Shown one piece after another: positions 60,220-64,000 of a stretch of 64,000 nucleotides of DNA (positions are counted from its first letter, which is position 1; each line of letters begins with the position of its first letter). The translations under genes and the position numbers were made by a program. Below the pieces are notes generated by a model. The model was not told the DNA's origin. It did no database searches and saw only the letters and a program-made list of their open reading frames with translations. The DNA comes from Gemmatimonadota bacterium (GTDB lineage Bacteria; Gemmatimonadota; Gemmatimonadetes; Gemmatimonadales; Gemmatimonadaceae): the NCBI GenBank assembly GCA_016714015.1, contig JADJNZ010000004.1, positions 248,001 to 312,000 of the forward strand. Reading direction: 5' to 3'.

Positions 60220-60274
60220 GTCTGGTGCGGCAGCCCCGGTCGGCGCCGCGCCCCAGACGCGCCGGCTCCTTCCT

Positions 60275-60293
60275 CCTTCCCCCTTCAGCCTTC
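60275..60293 (+). repeat. 19-bp pyrimidine-rich repeat, copy 3
   Basis: CCTTCCCCCTTCAGCCTTC, identical to copy 1. It ends 11 bases before the ATG at 60305. Confidence 0.75.
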
Positions 60294-60304
60294 ATCGCCC
60301 GTCC

Positions 60305-61780
60305 ATGCGCCTCCTGCTCGTGCTCACGCTCCTGCTCCAGGCCTGCGCGTCCGCAGGCCAGAGCTGGCGCGCGGGTCCGGCCGGGATCCCGGCGGAACGA
60401 CAGATCCGGGCCCAGCTCGTCGCGGGCCAGTACGGGACGGCGCTCGAGTCCATCAAGCAGAAGGAGATCGCGCCCGCGGATGCGCTGCTCCGGCACCTGT
60501 ACAAGGGGCTGATCGCGGTGCACGCCGGGCAGAACGAACTCGGGAGCCGCGCACTGGATCGCGCCTGGGAGATCTCCTACCAGCGCTACACCCGCCGTCT
60601 CTCCGACGGGGCACAGAGCATGGTCACCGGGGAAGGGGCCCTGCCGTACAATGTCGGGCCCACCGAACGGCTCATGATCCCGTACTATGGCGGGCTCAAC
60701 TGGCTGGCGCGCAACGAGCGGGACGAGACCGCGGTCGAGGCGCGTCGCATGGGGGTCCTGCTCGCGAGTGATGCGAGCAACAACCCGGACTCCGCCTTCA
60801 TGGGCGCCATGCGATACATCTCTGGCGTGATGTTCGAGGTCGCCGGCGAGCGCGCCGATGCCGACGTCGCCTATCGCAACGCCGCCGCGCTCCTCGGTCG
60901 GTTGCCCGGCGATACCATCCCGCCCGATTCGGCGCATGGCGACGTCGTCGTTCTGATCGAGGACGGGTTCGTCGCGCGACCCGAACCGACCGCGCTCGAT
61001 TTCTGGGTCGCGCAGGACGAGGTCGCGATGCTGGAGAGCGCCGACGGCGCCGTGCGGCTCGACACCTATCGCAGGATCGACGGGCGCCGCGGCATCCAGC
61101 GTGACTGGCGCGCTGAGCGCTATCGAAACGTGAGCCTCCGTTGGCCCGTGATGGGTCCGGTGAACCCCGAGGCCACCGTCGGTCGGCTCGGCGCGCGCGC
61201 CACGGGATTGCCGCGACAGTGGGACGCGGCCTTCGGGAGCGGCCCGGTGATCGCCGACGCCATCACGCTCGATGTGAGCCGCGCGGTGCGCGCCGACTTC
61301 GAGCGCGAACAGCCCGGCCGCATCGCCCGCGCCCTCGCACGCGCGGCGGTCCGCGAGGTGACGGCCAATGCCGCCGAAGGCGCGTTCAGCGCCGCCGGCG
61401 ACGTGCTGACCGACGAGGACGACGAGTCGAAGTCGGGCAAGGGCGAGAAGGGCAGCAAGAAGGACGACAAGAAGTCCGAAGGGGGGAACGCCGGGCTCGC
61501 GGCCGCCGGCCTGATCCTCGCCGGCATCGGGATGCTCGCCCTCCACGTGAGCTCGCAGGTGCTCGACCAGCCGGACCTTCGGGCCTGGCAGGTCCTCCCG
61601 GACCGGGTCGTCGTCTCGCGCATGCGGCTCCCGGCGGGGGAGCACCTGGTCGAGGTCACGCGCGACGGGGAGGCCTACTCCTTGGGTACCGTCACCGTCC
61701 GCCCGGGTACCGTGACGGTCCTCGTCCACCGCTGGTGGCCGGGCGTCCCGCCTGCCGTCGCCGAGGCCCCCGTCCCCTAG
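60305..61780 (+). CDS. COG3014-like lipoprotein
   Basis: A 491-residue predicted lipoprotein (lipobox LLQAC). The N-terminal half is helical, with AERQIRAQLVAGQYGTALES, LYKGLIAVHAGQNELGSRAL, DRAWEISYQRYTRRLSDGAQ and MGAMRYISGVMFEVAGERAD. The middle resembles the COG3014 pattern (VVVLIEDGFVARPEP, GPVIADAITLDVSRAVRADF, IARALARAAVREVTANAAEG). An acidic/Lys loop (about 372-395) precedes a transmembrane-like segment (AAAGLILAGIGMLALHVSSQ) and a beta-rich end. In other bacteria COG3014 proteins are encoded next to LpoB; the role is unknown. Confidence 0.78.
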   Translation: MRLLLVLTLLLQACASAGQSWRAGPAGIPAERQIRAQLVAGQYGTALESIKQKEIAPADALLRHLYKGLIAVHAGQNELGSRALDRAWEISYQRYTRRLSDGAQSMVTGEGALPYNVGPTERLMIPYYGGLNWLARNERDETAVEARRMGVLLASDASNNPDSAFMGAMRYISGVMFEVAGERADADVAYRNAAALLGRLPGDTIPPDSAHGDVVVLIEDGFVARPEPTALDFWVAQDEVAMLESADGAVRLDTYRRIDGRRGIQRDWRAERYRNVSLRWPVMGPVNPEATVGRLGARATGLPRQWDAAFGSGPVIADAITLDVSRAVRADFEREQPGRIARALARAAVREVTANAAEGAFSAAGDVLTDEDDESKSGKGEKGSKKDDKKSEGGNAGLAAAGLILAGIGMLALHVSSQVLDQPDLRAWQVLPDRVVVSRMRLPAGEHLVEVTRDGEAYSLGTVTVRPGTVTVLVHRWWPGVPPAVAEAPVP

Positions 61781-61826
61781 GGTCATCCCGTCACGTAGTG
61801 GCGGCCGCGAGACCTCGGTCCGGGGT

Positions 61827-61859
61827 GAATCGTCCACTGACGAGGTGGAAGGACGATTC
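61827..61859 (+). promoter_or_regulatory. Inverted repeat before the pseudopilin gene
   Basis: GAATCGTCC and GGACGATTC are perfect 9-bp arms with a 15-base loop. It lies 22 bases upstream of the ATG at 61881 and 46 past the COG3014-like stop, so could be a terminator of that gene or a leader structure. Confidence 0.5.
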
Positions 61860-61880
61860 GGACTCGCCGGGAGACGCACC

Positions 61881-62342
61881 ATGCCACAGGGAACGAGCAG
61901 AGCTCGTCGCAGGCGACACGGTTTCACGCTCATCGAGCTCCTCGCCGCGATGATCATCATCGGCGTGCTGTCGACCGTCGCCGTCCCCCCGATCTCGGGG
62001 TCGATCGACAAGGCGAAGGTCGCGCGCGCGATCTCCGACATGCGCCAGATCGCCCAGGACCTCTCCGCGCTCGACTCGCTCCCCGCGTCGCTCGCGCTCA
62101 TCGGCCGCGGCTCCCTGCGCGACCCCTGGGGTCGGCCGTACACGTACGTGCCACTCCTCGTGAGCGGCCCCGCGCCCGACCCGCGAAAGGACCGCTTCCT
62201 CGTCCCGATCAACTCGCGCTTCGACCTCTACAGCACCGGTCCCGACGGCCTCACGAGCCTGCCGCTCTCCGACCTGCCCAGCCGCGACGATGTCGTGCTC
62301 GGGAACGACGGCGGCTACATCGGCCTCGCCTCCAAGTACTGA
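61881..62342 (+). CDS. Orphan type II secretion pseudopilin (GspG-like)
   Basis: A 153-residue prepilin with the cleavage motif RRHG followed by FTLIELLAAMIIIGVLSTVA, including the conserved Glu five residues after the cut. The C-terminal domain resembles GspG: SLRDPWGRPYTYVPL, FDLYSTGPDGL and DDVVLGNDGGYIG. No other secretion or pilus genes are nearby, so this copy is an orphan that must use machinery encoded elsewhere. The ATG at 61881 gives a typical short basic leader of 15 residues; an ATG at 61845 would lengthen it. Confidence 0.9.
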   Translation: MPQGTSRARRRRHGFTLIELLAAMIIIGVLSTVAVPPISGSIDKAKVARAISDMRQIAQDLSALDSLPASLALIGRGSLRDPWGRPYTYVPLLVSGPAPDPRKDRFLVPINSRFDLYSTGPDGLTSLPLSDLPSRDDVVLGNDGGYIGLASKY

Positions 62343-62362
62343 CGCCTCACCCCCGCCTCACG

Positions 62363-62923
62363 ATGACCAAGAAGCCCGAGAAGGTCGATACCGAAGAACT
62401 CCGCGCGGCACTGAACGACGTCGGCATGCTGATGCGGCTGCCGCCCAAGGAGCCGACGGCGGAGGAGATCGCGGCGGCGGCGAAGGCCGCGGCCCCGTCG
62501 GCGGGCATCGACCTCTCGGGCATCACCTCGCGCGTCTCGCTCAAGTTCATGCCCGTGCTCGCCGTGATCGTCGTCATCGGCGTCTCGATCTGGAAGTTCT
62601 GGCCGCAGGCCGAGGTCGTCGTGCCGGAGGCACTCGTTCGTGAGTGGACCTGCACGCACAACAACTTCGCGGGCCGACGGCTCGCCTTCACCAAGGACTC
62701 GATCTTCATGGCGGTACAGCCCGGGGCCCCCATGATCGGGTACAAGATCACGGACCTCAAGCAGACCCCCAAGGCGGATTCCACGATCGTCCTCGTGAGC
62801 TACGACGATGCGGGCGGCGTCATGGAGCTCGAGGCGTCGCTGAGCCTGCTGCCTGCGCCGCGGCTCGTCTTCCGCCGGCCGGAAGGACTCGTCTGGGAAC
62901 CGCTCCCGGCGCGACGGCAGTAG
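62363..62923 (+). CDS. Membrane-anchored hypothetical protein
   Basis: A 186-residue protein with an N-terminal charged region (PEKVDTEELRAALNDVGM), one transmembrane helix at about residues 60-82 (LKFMPVLAVIVVIGVSIWKF) and a C-terminal beta-rich domain (REWTCTHNNFAGRRLAFTKD, SIFMAVQPGAPMIGYKI, STIVLVSYDDAGGVMELEAS). It follows the pseudopilin by 20 bases and may share its transcript. No family is recognised. Ends 13 bases before the convergent monooxygenase stop. Confidence 0.7.
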   Translation: MTKKPEKVDTEELRAALNDVGMLMRLPPKEPTAEEIAAAAKAAAPSAGIDLSGITSRVSLKFMPVLAVIVVIGVSIWKFWPQAEVVVPEALVREWTCTHNNFAGRRLAFTKDSIFMAVQPGAPMIGYKITDLKQTPKADSTIVLVSYDDAGGVMELEASLSLLPAPRLVFRRPEGLVWEPLPARRQ

Positions 62924-62936
62924 CGCGCGCTCGACC

Positions 62937-63905
62937 TCAGTCGAGCGCGGTGGCGAACTCGCGCACGATCTGCCCGGCGGGACGCACGTCATGGATCCCC
63001 GCCACCGACTTCCCGGCCTGCCAGTAGTCGGTCGACACGTTCGCCGAGTGGAGCGACCGCTTGAGCCGCCGCACCGAATTGAGCGCGTACCAGGTGCGCA
63101 TCCAGTGCTTCGTGCGCCGGCCGCGCAGCATCCACTTCGCGAACCAGCCGGCGTCGGTGCCGAGCTTCTCGATGTACGCATTGCAGATGACCGCCACCGG
63201 CACGCCGGTGAGGCGCTCGGTGAGGACGATGTCCTCCTCTTTCGCGTCGACGATCGCCTGCTTGTAGGCATCGCTCGCCTTGCATTCCGGTGTGGCGATG
63301 AAGCGCGTCCCGAGTTGGACCGCCGCGTAGCCCATCCGGAGGTGCCGCGTGAACTCCTCGGGTGTCCCGACGCCTCCCGCCGACACGATCGGGACGTTGA
63401 ACGGTCGGAGCTCGTCCAGGAGCGCCTCCGGCGACTTGCGACCGGCGTGCCCGCCCGCCCGCGCGTTCACCGCCACGAGCCCGTCCACGCCGCCGTCGAT
63501 CCCCTTCTGGGCCCACTTCCGCTCGGTCACGTCATGGTAGACCACGCCCCCGACCGCGTGCACGCGATCGCAGACCCACTTCGGGTTGCCCAGTGAGGTG
63601 AGGAAGAACCGGACCCCTTCCTCGAGCGCGATGTCGATCCACTGCGTCATCCGCTCCTTGTAGAGCTTGTTGTTCCCCTCGATGAGCGCGTTGAATCCGA
63701 TGGGCTTCGCGGTGAGCGACTTGATGAAGCGGAGCCCGGCGCGGAACTCGTGTCCGTGCACGTAGGTCAGCGCGATCGGCTGCACGATGCCCAGTGCCCC
63801 CGCCTCGCTCACCGCCGCGACGAGTTCCGGGTTGGAGCAGGGGTACATCGGGCCGCAGATGAGCGGGACGTCGACCCGCGCCTGGCGTGTGAATGGCGTC
63901 TCCAT
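62937..63905 (-). CDS. Nitronate monooxygenase-family FMN enzyme
   Basis: A 322-residue TIM-barrel flavoprotein of the NMO/2-nitropropane dioxygenase family. Motifs are VPLICGPMYPCSNPELVAAV, EAGALGIVQP, GFNALIEGNNKLYKER, HDVTERKWAQKGIDGGVDGL, VNARAGGHAGRKSPEALLDE, PIVSAGGVGTPEEFTRHLRM and GYAAVQLGTRFIATPECKAS. The GGHAG and AGGIG-like loops bind FMN phosphate. The start overlaps the stop of a further minus-strand gene (TGATG). A metabolic or detoxifying role is likely. Confidence 0.9.
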   Translation of the reverse strand: METPFTRQARVDVPLICGPMYPCSNPELVAAVSEAGALGIVQPIALTYVHGHEFRAGLRFIKSLTAKPIGFNALIEGNNKLYKERMTQWIDIALEEGVRFFLTSLGNPKWVCDRVHAVGGVVYHDVTERKWAQKGIDGGVDGLVAVNARAGGHAGRKSPEALLDELRPFNVPIVSAGGVGTPEEFTRHLRMGYAAVQLGTRFIATPECKASDAYKQAIVDAKEEDIVLTERLTGVPVAVICNAYIEKLGTDAGWFAKWMLRGRRTKHWMRTWYALNSVRRLKRSLHSANVSTDYWQAGKSVAGIHDVRPAGQIVREFATALD

Positions 63906-64000
63906 CAGCGCGCCCCCGCGGCGGACGCCGCCGACGCACGCTCGCGCACCGGCCCCAGCCGCCAGCGCACCGTCGCGCGCGCGACGATGATCCCCTCGCG
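63905..64000 (-). CDS. C-terminal fragment of a further gene
   Basis: Thirty-one codons and a TGA that overlaps the monooxygenase start by one base. The visible tail (REGIIVARATVRWRLGPVRE, then an Ala/Ser-rich end) is too short for a family assignment. Confidence 0.6.
   Translation of the reverse strand, partial: REGIIVARATVRWRLGPVRERASAASAAGAR

Noticed and set aside
61686..61730. Internal repeat GGTACCGTCACCGT/GGTACCGTGACGGT
   Set aside because: It encodes a TVTVRPGTVTVLV strand pair within the COG3014-like protein, so the DNA repeat reflects coding.

Overview
The window is about 70% G+C, densely packed, and codes on both strands. No rRNA, tRNA, CRISPR array, insertion sequence or phage gene is visible. 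Gene content points to a Gemmatimonadota-like soil or sediment heterotroph, by inference from protein families and not from a marker gene. That content includes many secreted proteins and lipoproteins, a sortilin/BNR-repeat giant, carboxypeptidase-regulatory proteins ending in a lone TonB-plug-like segment, M1 and M24 peptidases, a copper amine oxidase, DUF6702, DUF6929 and DUF4199 proteins, and sodium-solute symporters. Many starts lack a Shine-Dalgarno sequence and follow C/T-rich leaders.

Layout. 1-9.5 kb: tail of a TIGR04076-like protein coupled to an aldo/keto reductase, then a secreted M24 peptidase, a DUF2147 protein, a permuted papain-like amidase, a copper amine oxidase, and a minus-strand run of glutaminyl cyclase, MHS-type transporter and DUF1801 protein. 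9.5-12.8 kb: a truncated sensor-kinase remnant, a secreted unknown, a DUF937 protein, a plug-like protein and a YpfJ-type zinc peptidase. 12.9-18.9 kb: a coupled minus-strand set (DinB, SBP56-like, DUF3465, DUF6929), then a PQQ-type sugar dehydrogenase and a second plug-like protein. 18.9-28.3 kb: BNR protein, diguanylate cyclase, FG-GAP/UnbV protein, a lipoprotein fusing an esterase to a GH36-like galactosidase, and YjdM. 28.3-37.6 kb: ChbG-type deacetylase with a TPR/TIM-barrel protein, two sodium-solute symporters, an alpha/beta hydrolase coupled to YaiI, and a small membrane protein. 37.7-45.7 kb: TrhA-type protein, DUF6702, M1 peptidase, and a divergent copper/cytochrome region. 45.7-52.8 kb: GH5 glycosidase coupled to a HupE-like gene, secreted and membrane unknowns, DUF2911, a Tat-exported Cys-rich protein, VOC protein, DUF4199 protein and a membrane-anchored LuxR regulator. 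52.8-64 kb: a frameshifted Asp/His-rich lipoprotein, RibD-like reductase, penicillin acylase and AIM24 protein in a tight operon, an LpoB lipoprotein cluster, an orphan pseudopilin and a nitronate monooxygenase.

The best candidate for an undescribed functional unit is the copper region at about 40.99-45.0 kb. Two paralogous Cys/His-rich exported proteins head opposite transcription units. These carry SCO, three PCu(A)C-type domains (one fused to cytochrome c, two missing canonical copper ligands) and a lipoprotein cytochrome c. A perfect 10-bp inverted repeat abuts one of the two start codons. Other notable items are the esterase-GH36 fusion, the frameshifted metal-tail lipoprotein, the DUF4118/receiver remnant and a 19-bp pyrimidine-rich repeat around the LpoB cluster.
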